Shown: positions 11,572 through 24,884, counted from the first letter of the stretch. The stretch: DNA of 64,000 bases from Toxorhynchites rutilus septentrionalis (GCF_029784135.1 NC_073746.1:250241494-250305493), one strand, 5' to 3'. The notes: generated by a model not told the origin, from the sequence alone. Numbers and translations: made by a program.

Positions 11572-12120
11572 TACACCCAAACAAACGTTGACAGGAAACA
11601 TTTCATCTTCGGCAGAAAAATTAGTGTATCGTGTGCAAAAGATGAAATGAACAAATAAAAGCACCTTTATCAAAAGTTATGAAATGCTTGTATGTATGAG
11701 AGCAGACATCTCTTTCTCCCAGACTGAACGTCAGCTTGGGAAACTCCAAACGATTTCAAGCGCGGATCGAACCGAAGCCGGCTGGAATGCAATGCTGTTT
11801 TACAAGAATACGCTATCCACATAGCAACTGGTGCCGTTGCATAAATGCTTGATAATATTACACCTCATTCTATACAGAGACGAATGACCATCGGGTTAAA
11901 GTCCCTTAAAACCAAAAAATTAACTGAACTGATTCTGATTCTGAACTCATTCTAAAATAAAGTTGGAAAGCGTTTTCAAAGAGTAAAAGGAGAGCATAAA
12001 CGTGAATCTATATCCTTTTCGGTCTGGGCCGTGTATGTGGCAAAGTACGTGAGAAGCTTTAATGCGTACTTATTTGCAATGTGTCCCTTGCTTCGCTCGC
12101 TCATATTGCTTTTATATTAC
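11572..12120 (-). mobile_element. MITE-T copy, left part, split by foldback FB1
   Basis: It begins TACACCCAAACAAACGTTG, abutting FB2, and follows the family consensus through the tRNA-like block GGATCGAACCGAAGCCGGC (near 11760) to TTTATATTAC. There the FB1 element starts. Family sequence resumes after FB1 at 14571-14640 (CATATTATACAATTGATATA, then GCACATTTTCTGTTA), so the foldback landed inside this MITE. Confidence 0.8.
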
Positions 12121-14570
12121 TAGCTGACCCGGCAAAGTTCGTCCCGCTCAAATTTTTTTTTTCGTTATCACGTCCACGCTTTCTTACTTAGCGCTGTTCA
12201 TGGCTCCAATCGCAGAATTGTTCATTGATTGATCTTCTAATCTACCCTTTAAAGTTACCAAAACTCGTCATTATAATATCAGATTATTGTCAGACAAAAT
12301 TTTCGTTCAAGATTTTTCAACAACTTGCAAATAACATGTTTCTCCGTTACATTGATTAAATGTTTGATACAAAAAATATGATAGAATAAAGACAGCCCTA
12401 AATCGGACAATTCCTTTCTCGAGTTTTGCTCTTATCAACACATTTGGCGATCCATTTTTATTTATATAGGTAGAAGACGATATAGGAGTGCGTTTATCAC
12501 ATTAAAACCAATTTCCATTTTCGAACGAAGATCAATTTCGTTAGCGCAAACATCAAATGGACTAAAAACGCTTGTCAATATGTAATTGTAGAACATATGC
12601 GAATTGAATTTTCCGAATTTTCCCATTTTCCTTCAGAGTTTTCCGAAAATTTTCAATTGCCGTGTTTGGTTGAAATATGTGTATTATTTTTATAGGACCC
12701 ACTCATCATTTCAGAGGAGGAAGGGGGTCATACCATGATAGAAAAGTTTCTCGTACATAAAAATCCTCATATCCCAAATTTGGCTCCATTTGCTTGATTA
12801 GTTATTGAGTTATGCAGATATTCATGCTTCATTTGTATGGTAGCCCCTCTAAATCCTAAATGGTTCATTTATTTTCTAACGACTGTGTCGAACATCATAT
12901 TTTAATCGGGCATCTGGATTTTAGTAACGATTTTTTGAAAAAAAGTTCAATGATTTTGATTACGCTCTTTTAAAAAATCAGTCGTAATTAAAATTGGTTA
13001 TATGATAATGAAAATTGTAATTTTGGTATTAAAATCGAGGAGTATCGCGTCAAAATTGGCTGTTTTTCTGCTGATATGGGATGGAATTGGAAGACAAATG
13101 GAGCATAAATTTCTGCATAACTCAAGAGCTAATCAAGCAAACGGAACCAAATTTGGCATGTGGAGGTTTTAGGAGGCGAGAAACGTTGCTAAGGTGCTTC
13201 AACACTCCTCCCACCTTTCTAAGGGGGCTGCCATACGAATGAAACACAAATTTCTGTATAACTCCAAAACTAATCAAGCAAATGGAATCAAATTTGGCAT
13301 GTGGAGGTTTTAGGAGGCGAGAAACGTTTCTAAGGTGCTTCAATACTCCTCCCACCTCTCTAAGGGGGCTGCCATACGAATAAAACACAAATTTCTGTAT
13401 AACTCCAAAACTAATCAAGCAAATGGAACCAAATTTGGAATGTGGAGGTTTTAGGGTGCAATAAATTTTTCTATGGTGGTTTGAGAAATCTTCCCCCTCT
13501 CTAAGGGGAAGGGGAGGGGGCGAATAACTCGAGAACTAATCAAGCAAATGGAATCAAACTTGGCATATTGAGGTTTTGAGGATCGATAAACGTTTCTATG
13601 GTGCGACACACCTACCCCCTCCCTAAGGGCAAGGGGGCTGCCATACAAATGAAACACAAACTTCTGCATAGTTCGAGAACCAATCAAGCAAATGGAGCCA
13701 AATTTGCAAATGGAGCCAAAATTGGGATGTGGGGGTTTTTGGGTACGAGAAATGTTTCTATGATGGTATGACACCCCTCCCTACTCTGGAATGGAGAGAG
13801 GGTCCCGTAAAAATAATACACATATTTCAACCAAACATAAAAATTGAAAATTTTCGGAAAACTCTGAAGGAAAATGGGAAAATTCGCATATGTTCTACAA
13901 TTACATAGTGACAAGCGTTGTTAGTCCATTTGATGTTTGCACTATCGAAATTGATCTTTGTTCGAAAATGGAAATGGATTTTAATGTGATAAAAGGCACT
14001 TCTATATCTTCTTCTATCTATATAAATAAAAATGGATTGCCGAATGTGTTGATAAGAGCAAAACTCGAGAAAAGAACTGTCCGATTCAGGACTGTCTTTA
14101 TTCTATCATATTTTCTGTATCAAACATTCATTCCATGTAACGGAGAAACATGTTATTTGCAAGTGGTTGGAAAATCTTAAACGAGAATTGTGTCTGAAAA
14201 TATTCTGATATAATAATGACGGTAGAAGTACTAGGAGTTTTATAGTAAAAGGTAATTTTAAAGGGTAGATTAGAAGATCAATCGATGCACATGCGGAGGC
14301 GATCTGGCGTAGTGGTAACATCCATACCTCTCACGCAGAGTTCACGAGTTCAATTCTCACTCCCGACATTCTTCCAAAAATGGAAGTAAAAGTGACGAAC
14401 CAGCCGTAATGTGTTGAAAGTCACTATAATAAAGAAAAAAATATCTATCGATGAACATTTGGATTGGATTGGACGATCGATTGGACCCATGAACGTGCGC
14501 ATAGTAAGAAAACATGAATGTGATAAAGAAAAATAAATTTTGGACAGGACGAAGTTTGCCGGGTCAGCTA
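12121..14570. mobile_element. FB1 foldback element, full copy with minisatellite core
   Basis: The ends are inverted: TAGCTGACCCGGCAAAGTTC on the left and the complement of TAGCTGACCCGGCAAACTTC on the right. Homology of the two arms continues for about 700 bp (12121-12850 against 13700-14570), including GTTTGATACA-AAAATATGATA, the cggacaattc block and the ACATGTTTCTCCGTTACA block. The centre (about 13080-13780) is an array of ~110-190 bp units containing GCAAATGGAACCAAATTTGG and CTAAGGGGGCTGCCATACAA. There is no open frame with transposase motifs. It sits inside a MITE-T copy and carries an S1 SINE in its right arm. Total length is 2450 bp. Confidence 0.85.
14293..14446 (+). mobile_element. 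tRNA-derived SINE S1 inside FB1 right arm
   Basis: The head reads GATCTGGCGTAGTGGTAAC then GAGTTCACGAGTTCAATTCT, with the S1 body (AAAATGGAAGTAAAAGTGAC) and an A-rich tail at 14431-14440. Near-perfect 12-bp TSDs ATCGATGCACAT (14281-14292) and ATCGATGAACAT (14447-14458) flank it. The left arm of FB1 has the uninterrupted sequence, which confirms that this is a later insertion. Confidence 0.9.
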
Positions 14571-15041
14571 GCATATTATACAATTGATATACCAATATTG
14601 GAGAGTAGCACATTTTCTGTTATTTTTAAGTTTTTTGTGTTTTTGTAATAATTCAATGTATTACATCCATCGAGATGCCTTAACTAAAAATGAAGCCTAA
14701 GGCTCAAAATAATTTTGACTGTATGATCAAGCTCATAGTTGTACTTGCGTGTGTAAACAAAACCGGGACAACATTGACGGACATACTCGTCAGCAGTGTC
14801 TTAGAATATCCACAAATATTCACGAGTAACGAATATGATTTTGTTTCAGTGTAAATGACTTTTTTCAGCTTGAAACACACTGCTCTCATTATATTGATGA
14901 CAATAACAAACGAGTTCATTTTGTATATATCGGTGATGCATGAACAAATTTGCTATAATGAATGAATGCGGCATTGAGTGGGGTTCATAACTTCGCTGTT
15001 ATTTACACTTTGAATATCAAAGTGTTGAATATCAAAAGCAA

Positions 15042-15281
15042 GTGCTCCCTTGGCCGAGTGGTTAGCGTCATAACTAACATGCCGGGTGTTCGGGTTCGAT
15101 TCCTGTGATTCACTGTGATCACGCGTATTCTAGAGCTTGCCACTCAGAATGCATTCAAGGCGTGTTATTTGGCATAGAAATCTCAACTAAGTACTAATAA
15201 AAATGACGCAAGTAATACTACGTTGAGACGGTGAAGTTCCTCTAGGAACGTTAGTGCCATTGAAGAAGAAAGAAGAAGAAG
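15042..15281 (+). mobile_element. tRNA-derived SINE S2
   Basis: The tRNA-like head (GGCCGAGTGGTTAGCGTCAT and GTGTTCGGGTTCGATTCCTG), the S2 body and the 3' tail (GTTGAGACGGTGAAGTTCCT, then a (GAA)n run) are complete, but a short part after the B-box is deleted compared with the copies at 10450 and 40781. The 13-bp TSD ATATCAAAAGCAA is perfect at 15029-15041 and 15282-15294. Confidence 0.95.
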
Positions 15282-15294
15282 ATATCAAAAGCAA

Positions 15295-18150
15295 CAAATT
15301 GATATTCATCGCATTCGAAACGATATTCGATCTGGCAGTGAATTTGAGTTTGAAAAAAAATAGACAGGCTGGACCATTTAGAGAACAAAAACAGAGTTCG
15401 ATGAAACGCGCAGGATTTCATTTGGCGAGGCGGTAACAACGGCATATGCAGAACGGATGCAACGAATGGTTGTAGCTACCGTCAAGTGATTTGCGACATC
15501 GGGAGCCGCTGATATTCATTTGGCTAAAATGAACGTCGACTTCTTCAATGATCAAAACAAAAATGACACTGGGTGGAACAACAAAGCTCAAAACATATTG
15601 AAGAACAAAAGTACATTTGCTCATATTCACTGGTTATCCGGATTTTTCATTTTGATTTTCGTTTGGAATATATAGGTTTTCGATGCAACCTTGCCCGAAA
15701 ATCTATGCATTTAAGCTTAGTGAAGATGATTTTTTTCAATACTGCTCGTCAGTAAGCAGGACTGTATCAATGCGATCAGAGTATTCTCTTATGATTCTGA
15801 GATTGCGTCCTGCATACGAGTCCCAATATCTTGTTAGAAATTCTCATTGTTTTATTAATTCTGCAACAATCATCCCAGTGTTAATTTTTGTATTTTTTCA
15901 TTTGTTTTACCCTTTTGTAGGAACACAAAGATATGTTAAAGCTTATTAACTGTAAAGAATGTACTAAATACTCTTTCTGATGGCAACATCTGTCAGCCAA
16001 ATTAAAAAAATCTTGTTAGGTTTTGGCCTAACATTCTATAGGAACTAACAATCTCCATTGCATTATTTATTTCACTAATGTCAACGCGTACTACCATTAC
16101 TTGACATGCGCATATAGTGAACAAGGAACGACTATGTGCAATGTCATTGGAATAGCTTTAGAAGAATTCCTCATAGTTTTTGTTCCGTTTAGCAATGATT
16201 CAAATTTCAACCGCTGCATTCACACATGTAGCGCATATAACCCGATTACAAATTACCACACGTAATGTGAACGAGTCCACGCTGTTATAATATGCACAAC
16301 TAATTTCACCTCTACGCGATATTCAAATTATTCAATCCGGACTTGTCAATCGCCCGCCTAGTCATTCTTCTAGTTCCGCAATTCAGCTGAAAGCTGGTTC
16401 GAGATGTGTGTGGTGCTTGAATGAGAGAACCTGAACTTGGCACAAGTGGGTGACCTTAAAGGACGCGTTTGCGCGTTTGTTCAACCACTTGTCGTACCAA
16501 CTCGATTGCTCACCATTCTCTTCTGATTTCACGATGAAGAATTACCACAAAGCAAATTTTCCCGATCCGTGTGTTCTGTGACATGGTTCTTCTATGGAGA
16601 GTTGAATCACGCAGAAATAGTAAGTTTACTATATCCGCAACGGAACTGTGGCCTTATGGTGTGTCTTCATTATACAGTTTAATTTCGCGCGATGAAAATG
16701 TGTGGGTGAACGAGATGAGTGGAAGGGAAGATTTTTTGCATCCTCAAGAAGATCTGCAAAGACCATGTTTGATGTCGATACAAACATTCCGTACACATGT
16801 ATGCTGTCAGTGGATGGTATGATTTATGCACTTTTATTGCACTGCCTCAGCCATAGGGTTTAGAATAGCTGTCCTTGGGCTTCGGAAGCGCCTGGAGATC
16901 GTACGGTTGTTCGCATCGTCATGTAATATAGTGGAGGTGATTTGTCATCATCTCGTGGATTATAAATCAGTAAATTAAGGAAAAAATGTGAACACACAAT
17001 TCTTGGATTGCAAGCAGAGCAACAACTACGTTTCTATCAGTTTCTACTTATAAATTCCCGTACAAGGTGGCTCACTGCAGCGTAGACAAGTAGATCGTTG
17101 AAACATTCAATATTCAATCATGAATTCAAGAGAATACTGGTCTTACGGATCTGAACTTCAATCCCAAATGAGTGCAATTTAGCGTATAGTGAAATAGTTC
17201 ACGTAATTTCCGGTTCAATGACTAAATATTCACGCTCACGAAAATGATCGGTTGCCAATTCTAACCAAATTGGAACCGAAACCATTTTGAGACGTGCAAA
17301 TCGAATGTTGCAGCCATTTTTGCATGAAAAGCCTGTGGACCATAAAACAACAGCCCAAAACAAATCGCGAGCAAACGTGCACAAAATCAGAAATTTACTG
17401 GCCAAACGAGACCCAACACAACCTGTCGCAACATAATTTAACATTGGAATTTTGCATAATTCAAGCATGGAAAGCATCCATCGCTAGAAGATAAATCTGT
17501 CACTGGATCGTCGATCGAGAGCACTTGCATCGGTGTGCGTGGAACGGCAATCAGCATCAGCATGGCGAAATGGCATGATTAGTGATGGATACCCTCAATA
17601 CACGGTTGCTTCTGGTGTACGTGTGCAATTACAATGTGTACATCGATCACCGAGCTGAATCATGCGAGGAAGGAAAAACGGAACCCAAATGTAGCGGCCG
17701 CGCTGGAAGTCCCCGCAAGTTGTTGTGCTGCCGTTGTTGTTGTACCTGCGCCGCCATTGGCGGGGCGTGGATGCGAATGGTGTGGTGAGGTGTATCGAAT
17801 CGCGCGCCATGCTTTCGATTTTTCTTCAAGGTCTACCACATCGGGCTCGAAAGCGAATACCGCAAAGGTAGCACTCGAGAGGGCGATAGACGCAGAGAGA
17901 AACATTTATATTGGTTTGTTTCATATTTCTGCAGTTCTACGCCCTGAGCATGTGATTGCTTTTTTTGCGCCAGTTTGTTACCGTTTATTTCACAGAACGT
18001 AAGATTTTTGCATGTTCAAATTGCACTCTTCTGGGTTGGTTCTTGAACCTCGATAAGCTCTCCTCAACACTTCTGGATTGTTTCGGAATAAAGATAGATG
18101 TAGAGGTGCCACCTACTCAACTGTGAAGTTACTGGTTCGAAATATGTCAT
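15295..18150. other. Unique sequence, no supported gene
   Basis: No transposon ends or conserved domains were found. The region 17640-17870 is GC-rich with CAA/CAG-type runs. It opens several overlapping frames (for example MAAQVQQQRQHNNLRG on the minus strand), which could mark a low-complexity host exon but also arise from the repeat alone. 16380-16560 is moderately GC-rich. Nothing decides a start, a frame or a splice site. Confidence 0.4.
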
Positions 18151-18154
18151 TTAA

Positions 18155-18280
18155 CCCTTTCTCTACGGTAGTGTGCTCCGTCGGAGTGCTACCGCTGAAC
18201 GAAGCATTGCGCCGAAAAGTATGCACATCGCGCTGGTGTGATCGATGTGCAGTATTACCCTCATGCTGGTAGCGAAAAGG
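18155..18280 (-). mobile_element. TTAA-flanked MITE (piggyBac-like target), copy 1
   Basis: TTAA at 18151-18154 is followed by CCCTTTCTCTACGGTAGTGT. The body matches the reverse complement of the copy at 28968-29109 (GTGTGATCGATGTGCAGTAT and GCGCCGAAAAGTATGCA). The right end is decayed to GCGAAAAGG followed by CTAA in place of TTAA. It is too short to encode a protein; TTAA targeting suggests mobilisation by a piggyBac-like transposase. Confidence 0.75.
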
Positions 18281-18787
18281 CTAAAGTTGTTCAATATCAT
18301 TATTATTTCAAAATTCTGATAATGTTCAACAAATTTCCGATATATTCCGAGGCAGATTACTTTGCAACGAATGTCCAACTCATACACTGTGCCCAGACAC
18401 AATTAAACACAATACTGGGAGATAATTAGGATCAGAAATAGTTCCTCAATTCAACGCGCCATGGTAATTAAAAGCATCCGCTAGACGAGATAATTCCTGC
18501 AACATCAACGCCAATATAAACAATGCGGAATTTGCTGTCCTTCGCGAGTTCATAAAGTGGATCAGTGTCAGTCATGAAGCTCAGAATATAGCGGATTTTG
18601 GGATTTTCAATTCCTAGTGGTAAATAACAATTGATAGAAGAGTGTGCATCTTGCTCATATTCAATAGAATTGAGCAATTCCAAATGAAATCGACAAATGA
18701 CAAAACATGAATATTTTTGATTCGAATGAATGTTTGTATTCCGTTTGGGTTTGAAATTGGGAATTTCTTGACTCAAGTATAACTTGA

Positions 18788-19780
18788 GTCAAAACTGCCA
18801 TACAAATAAAACACAAATTTTTGCATAATTCGAGCAAATGAAACCAAATTTGGCATGTGGAGGTATTAGAGTGCAATAAATGTTTTTACGGTGGCTAGAC
18901 ACTCCACCCCCCCTCTCTAAAGGGAAGCTATAATACAAATGAAACACAAATTTCTGCATTACTCGAGAATTGATCAAGCAAATGGAGCCAAATTTTGGCA
19001 TGCGAAGGTTTTAGGGGACACGAAACGTTTCTATGGTGAATAGGCACTCCTTCCTCATCTCTGAGGGGGGAGAGGGGGACTGCCATACAAATGAAGCATA
19101 CATTTCTGCATAATTCAAAAACAAATCAATCAAACGGAACTAAATTTGGCTGCTGGAGGTTTGAGGGAGCAATAAATGTTTTTATAGTGGTTTGACACTC
19201 CTCCCCCTCTCTGAAAGGGGGCTCCCATACAAATGAAATACAAATTTCTGCATAACTCGAAAACTGGCATAACTTCTGCATAACTTCTGCACAACTCGAA
19301 AATTCGAAAAATGGAGCCAAATTTGGGATGTGAGCGTTTTTGGGTACCAGGAATGTTTCTATGATGGTATGACACCCCTTCCTCCTCTGCAAAGGAGAGG
19401 GGATCCCATAAAAAAAATGCACATATTTCAACCAAACGTTCCAAACAAACATGACAATTGAAAATTTTCGGAGAACTCTGAAGAAAAATCGAGTTTTTTG
19501 TATCAAACATTTATTCCATGAAATGGAGAAACATGTTATTTGCAAGTGGATGAGAAATCTTGCACGAGATTGTGTCTGAAAATAAGCTATTGTTATAATG
19601 TCGAGTTTTGGTAGAAGTACTGAAATTTTATAGCAAAAAATTATTTTAAAGGGTAGATTAGAAGATCAATCAATGGACAGTTCTGTGATTGGACCTCTGA
19701 ACTTGCGCTTAGTAACAAAACGTGGATGTAATAACGAAAAATAAATCTCGGGCGGACGAAGTTTGCCGTGTCAGCCAGTC
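18788..19780 (-). repeat. FB1 foldback family, right-half copy
   Basis: Tandem core units (TGCCATACAAATGAA, CGAGAATTGATCAAGCAAAT, CGAAACGTTTCTATGGTG) run from 18788 to about 19400. The FB1 right arm follows (AGGGTAGATTAGAAGATCAA) and ends GGACGAAGTTTGCCGTGTCA. The left arm is absent. The open frames in the core come from the repeat units and are not genes. Confidence 0.75.
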
Positions 19781-19942
19781 TACTATAAAAAAGACAATAA
19801 ATTAGATTTTTTTTAATATCTCGAAAATGGCTGCATTTAGAAGGAGATTGATTATGGGATTTTTTTGTATTAAATCACATTAGGATTCAAAATTTGTGGC
19901 TAAAAATGATTGTTAACATACAAAAATTCCAGACTTCGAATA

Positions 19943-20502
19943 CAGTAAAACCTGTTTTTGTGCGTTTTTTTTGTGCGAATTTTTTTTTTGTGCGATTTTC
20001 TATTCTTGTGCGGTTTTTTGTGCGATTTTTTTGTGCGGTGTATGAAAAGAAGCATATTTAACGAAGTTATCGTCCATTTAGTTTTTTTCGATGGCTTAAA
20101 GTGCGAAAAAAGCTCATTTGCGTCTAAATTATCCACTTCTGAAATCATTCCCTTCCTCTCATCAAATGCAAAAGTTTTTCTAAGTTTTTGCATGAAATGA
20201 TTTCTAACAGCAACACGTTTCGACATGCAACTAAAAGCACAAAACAGTCACGCGCAACCGAAAAGGCAAAGTGTCCCATCACAACGCAAACCAAAGGAAA
20301 TTGAACGGTGAATAGCGTGGATTTGAGTTATTTTCTTGGGGGAAACTTTTTTTATGCGTTCCCTATCTACCGCACAAAAAAAGTTTTTTCAAAATGTGTA
20401 CCGAATACGATTTTTTAAAGCTGCTGGTGAAGTTTTGCACTTTTTTTTTATGCGACTTTTTTGTGCGGTCCCTTTCCCCCGCCCAAAAAAAAGGTTTGCC
20501 TG
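19943..20502. mobile_element. TA-flanked MITE with TTTTTGTGCG ends
   Basis: TA at 19941-19942 and 20503-20504 flank ends CAGTAAAACCTGTTTTTGTG and, in reverse complement, CAGGCAAACCTTTTTTTTGG. Repeated TTTTTTGTGCG words lie inside both ends, an arrangement that gives a false Lys-rich frame on the minus strand. The TA target and the CAGT-type start fit a nonautonomous Tc1/mariner/pogo derivative. It encodes no protein. Confidence 0.75.
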
Positions 20503-20504
20503 TA

Positions 20505-23500
20505 TTCATAAAAATTCGATGTTCCACAAAGTTCGTCAAAAATAAAAGATCCCTCGTTTAGAATCAGTAACTGTAGCTAACATGATGTGCTACCTGTGAC
20601 GGGAGATCCAAGAACTAAATATATCAACTTGTGAATTGTAAACAAATAAAGGGAAAAAATGTAAACAAACATTACAAATGAAAACTAGTGGACTGTCGGA
20701 TTGCGAGATAAATAAGTGAATTGTTTGAATTAAATAAAAATTCTGTTTGTGATAAGAGAACTGTAACGATACTGAAATGTGAGTTCTAAATTGAATTTAT
20801 AATGAATTTTATGTCACAATAAATATAATTTACAGCTTTAAGCTGATCAAACCAAAAATACGATTGTGTAAAGTGTAAAGACTAGAGTTTTAACACCAAT
20901 ACTCTCTAATTCTTCCGAAGATACTATTCCGGTACGACTCATTTTGAGATATAAATTACCTAAGATTTCTCTTAATAAAATCGATACGCCCTTTTCAAAA
21001 GTTACACTTGAGTCAAAAACATCCCAGTTGCTGAGTAAAACTCATATTACTCATATTACTCATTCATTCGAATCAAAAATACATGTTTTTGAAATCTGCA
21101 TTTTTAGGACGATTTCATTTGGAATTGCTTAGTTCCAACTAAGCTACTGTCCGAAGGATCTATCTGCGAGAATCGATTGTCACTATTTTCGTGTTAACAA
21201 ACAATCTCATCGGGCGCGGATGCTGAAGCTAGTGGTCAAATTGCGCTTATGGAAGAATTGTAAACAGTAAACTATAAACTAATCGGTGGCTTATGGTTAT
21301 TTTTTACAGATACAGTCTCAGGGATGTTTTTTTATTATGAACAATATCGGCAAGAAAACAAGAAAAAGAAAAGTAAGTTCCTAGATATCCTGTTATATCA
21401 TCTTTTTATGTCCAATCTAAAAAAAGGCATTAATTCTTAGTTTACCAAAAATACAGAATATTTCAAAACCTTTATCATCTGGTATCTAGAAGGTCGTTAT
21501 ACATTCTTCTTCCATAAAAGACCCGAAAAACACGCTACAACTGTATAAAATGTAAAAAATATGTTTGTTTCGAACATGCAGTTATGGTATGTTCTGATTC
21601 TTACTCCAATGAAACCACTATCGGTTAATACGTTTTTATGTTATTTTATAGCTCTTTATACTTTCATGAATTATATTAAGTTGCATACTTTTAATTAATA
21701 ACAGGAAAAAGTCGAATTTTGTTATTTGTGTTGGAATATAAAAAAATACTCTGTTTGAGGAGGCTGAATTAGATGACTATTAAAACTGAATGCATATCAT
21801 ACCTGTTTTAACCAAAAATTACCAAATTTGCATAAAACTTTAAAAATTGCGAATTAAATTGGAATTATTCAATGCTGTTCAATAATGGCTGATATGAAGC
21901 TCCATTCGAGAGATTACTGTAATTATCAACCACATATTTTTAATCATTCAGTTATGAGTCCTGGTGGAATTTTTTCGTTGTTGGACACTGTATGTAAATG
22001 GATACAAATTATGTTTCTTCGATAGTTGCCCTCGGATTCATCGATTATTCCTAGATTTTCCCATCAAAAATGGGTATTCATTCTAGTGTTCTCCGTTGAA
22101 ATCAAAATAAACTTAATTTGAAAGCAATGCTGAAACAAAGTGTTCCAATGAACGAGCAATTATTTAACCGTGAACAGTTCAACATTAATCTAACCCAATT
22201 GAAAGAGTGATAGATCTGAACCAGCGTTGTCAGTCAAAACACCAATAACCACTAAATGTTCTTAGCGTTTACAAACCGCTCTAAGTACAGTTTCTAATGA
22301 TTATGTTTTTTTTTTCGAAAGTTCACATACCTAATTACCACCACTTGCGCTGGCCAAGTTCCTCCCGCGGCCGGGTTTACAAACAACGGTTGTAAACGAA
22401 CAAACAAAAACTAGCTCACTTGGAGTATCGCAAGTATCGCTGCTTCACACTTCAATGGAGTTTGTGACTTCAGCAGTACACACACACACACACTTTCAGA
22501 GCCTCGAACATAAACTCATGCACAGGCAGAGACCCCGTATTTGGTATGCAGTGTTCCGCGTTGAAGTTACTGCCTATCACTCGCGCGCAATGTTGCATCG
22601 ATTGGTGCCGATTTCTATTTCATGCTTGCAATGATTAGCCCACACAGCAGCGCCGCATTGAAACTTGGGATTGAACCTTCTAAAATAAATGGAAAATGCT
22701 GCAGACAACGTGGTATGTGAGCAATGAGGGAGTGGCTTCGTGCTGCTAGGAGGCGACGGCATCGATTCGAGGTTGCCGTGGAACCAATCCTTAATCCGTT
22801 CTCGGAGCGTCGATATGCTGGCGCGATGGAAGTGAATTCTTATTACGTGATAGATCATTTGGTGAGCCAAATGTTTCGTTAGAAACACAAAATTAAGGAG
22901 CGTGACAACGTAGAATGTGAATCGTCACCACCAATTATTGACGATAGCTTGATTTGGATCATTTTTGCAGAGGAATGGTCTGCTGTGTCGATAGTCACGA
23001 TGAGAACATTGTGAAAAACAAAGTCTCAAGGTGCATGGCAGACTCACACTAGCACTTAATTGCTCCAGCGGCTTCCGATGCACGCCGGTCTAAGTTCGCA
23101 CACTTCAAAATAGCCGGTGGCGTTGAGTAACATGCGCCCGGAGTCGAGAGCATAACAAACCTGCCTGGCTGAATAGTTCTTTGTTCGCGAGTAACTTTTT
23201 ACATAACAAAACACAACTATTAGAGAAGAAAAACAAATTCGAACCAGGAGAACCAGTTCGCCCAATCGGATCTTTTTTTTCGCACGATCCAAATTTCCGT
23301 CCACCTACCAACTAGTTGTCGCGTCGTTGAACAATTTCATCAGAAACTGGTCCTTCGATTACATGTCACACGCATCTGGATGTGTGGGTACCCCTCGGTG
23401 ATACAACGCATGGTAACTTGCTTTTATTTTTTGCTTTCTTCAGAGCTACTTGTCTAGTCGGGCTGAGACCGGTCCGATCTTGGTCTTGCTGATTAGAGAA

Positions 23501-24884
23501 TCATTCTTTTTTGCAGGCGAGCAGAAAACGGTGTAGAGAACTGAGAATAAGATGGAAGGGATAGGATTGAAACTGGTTTTTATTACAATCTACTCGGGCA
23601 TATTGTGCATGTTTATTGTGTGCTTTTCTCGTTATTGCCGCGTACTGACTGGTCAAATGACGCGATCATGCGGTCAGCAACGTTTGTCAATACGCTCAAT
23701 TTCATTTCGATTTTGAGAGAAAAATTCACCAAAAACTGTAATTTGAACAGCGCTGCTATTCCGAGCGGCATAAGAATCTACACCTTCATTCAGGAAGGGA
23801 GAAACCTTTGAATAGATCATGTTTCATTGAAGTTTGCCCCAGATTCGAAGTAAAGATAGCAATCTGAAAGCGTTACATCACACAATTTACCCCAAAGCTC
23901 CCATTATGAGCCCACAAGAATGATCATTTTCAAAATGTCAAACGTCCGCACCCATTATAACTGACATCTCGTTAGTATAACCATCATTATTCCTCAAAAT
24001 TTTGACTGAGGGGGTAACGATTTCTGATCGTACGCATAAAAACCAGAAATGTAAAAAATTATAATCAAACGGACAGTGTTACAGCTCATGACACATGACA
24101 TTTTAGAATTGACATTTCAAACTTGTACACATAAAGTTAACTACAGTTTGATCTGTGCAAATATGAAAAGACGGAGAAGAGACAAAAACCGCTCGGCATG
24201 CGAAGAGAGAGAGAATGAGAATTACTGTCGGTTATTCTTGTTTGTTGGATGCCCCATCATTCCGCGTGCGCTCTTCGGCACTGCTGTGCCGAGAGCTTGA
24301 TTTTCGGGATGGCTTCTCGCGATCTCGCGCGAGAAGATTGTTTGCGGATGTGCTGAAGCAACTTTGTAGCGCACGATCGTGAAGCGCGGTGAAGATGCAT
24401 TTGGTAAGTAATTGGTAAGTCGGAAAGGTCAAATTGCGAGTTTGAGTATTTTTAATGAGATGCTTCTCTGCTCATTCGTTTGTCGCTGAATTATGTTTCT
24501 ATGAGAACTGTTTTCATGGTGGCATAGTATGAATTGTAAATTGTTCTGCACGTGAAAAATTTGGGTATTTCGACGGCTACACACAACTGAAGTGCAGCTT
24601 CATACGGTTCAAACCCCAAAAAGTGGCTCCTTTCAGATGTAGATTTCAATAACAAGTATAGCACATCAGTAATCAGTATCTTGAATTACTGTGTTTATTT
24701 ATTTATTTCTAATCATTAACATGAGGCTTCAGTCTCTTTTCAATATTGCATTATGTATTGCGTGACACTACTTTTGAAGGATTTGATTTATTATGATTTC
24801 TATTAAGTACTGATTTCTATTTAGCACTAACATAGATGTGATACGACTGAAAATTTACGTTACGTTTAAAGCGTTTATCTCACC
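20505..24884. other. Unique noncoding sequence, with a GC-rich patch at 24.2-24.4 kb
   Basis: I find no gene that I can support. A short (CA)n tract lies at about 22481-22494. From 22360 to 22900 the sequence is GC-richer, and 24170-24420 is rich in CpG and contains CGCGATCTCGCGCGAGAAG. The latter ends ATGCATTTG followed by GTAAGT, which could be a first exon with a donor, but no coding evidence backs it. Confidence 0.4.

Noticed and set aside
13122..13774. Overlapping 98-107 codon minus-strand frames with repeated sequence
   Set aside because: They are the FB1 tandem units in translation; the repetition is at DNA level and the frames shift between units.
17634..18002. 122-codon plus-strand frame
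   Set aside because: Three frames are open over the same GC-rich tract and none is supported over the others.
19126..19545. 126-139 codon minus-strand frames
   Set aside because: They lie within the FB1 half-copy and two overlapping frames are equally open, as expected for repeat DNA.
19900..20226. 108-codon minus-strand frame rich in Lys and Thr
   Set aside because: It crosses the end of the TTTTTGTGCG MITE; the Lys-rich part is the poly(T)GTGCG words read in reverse.
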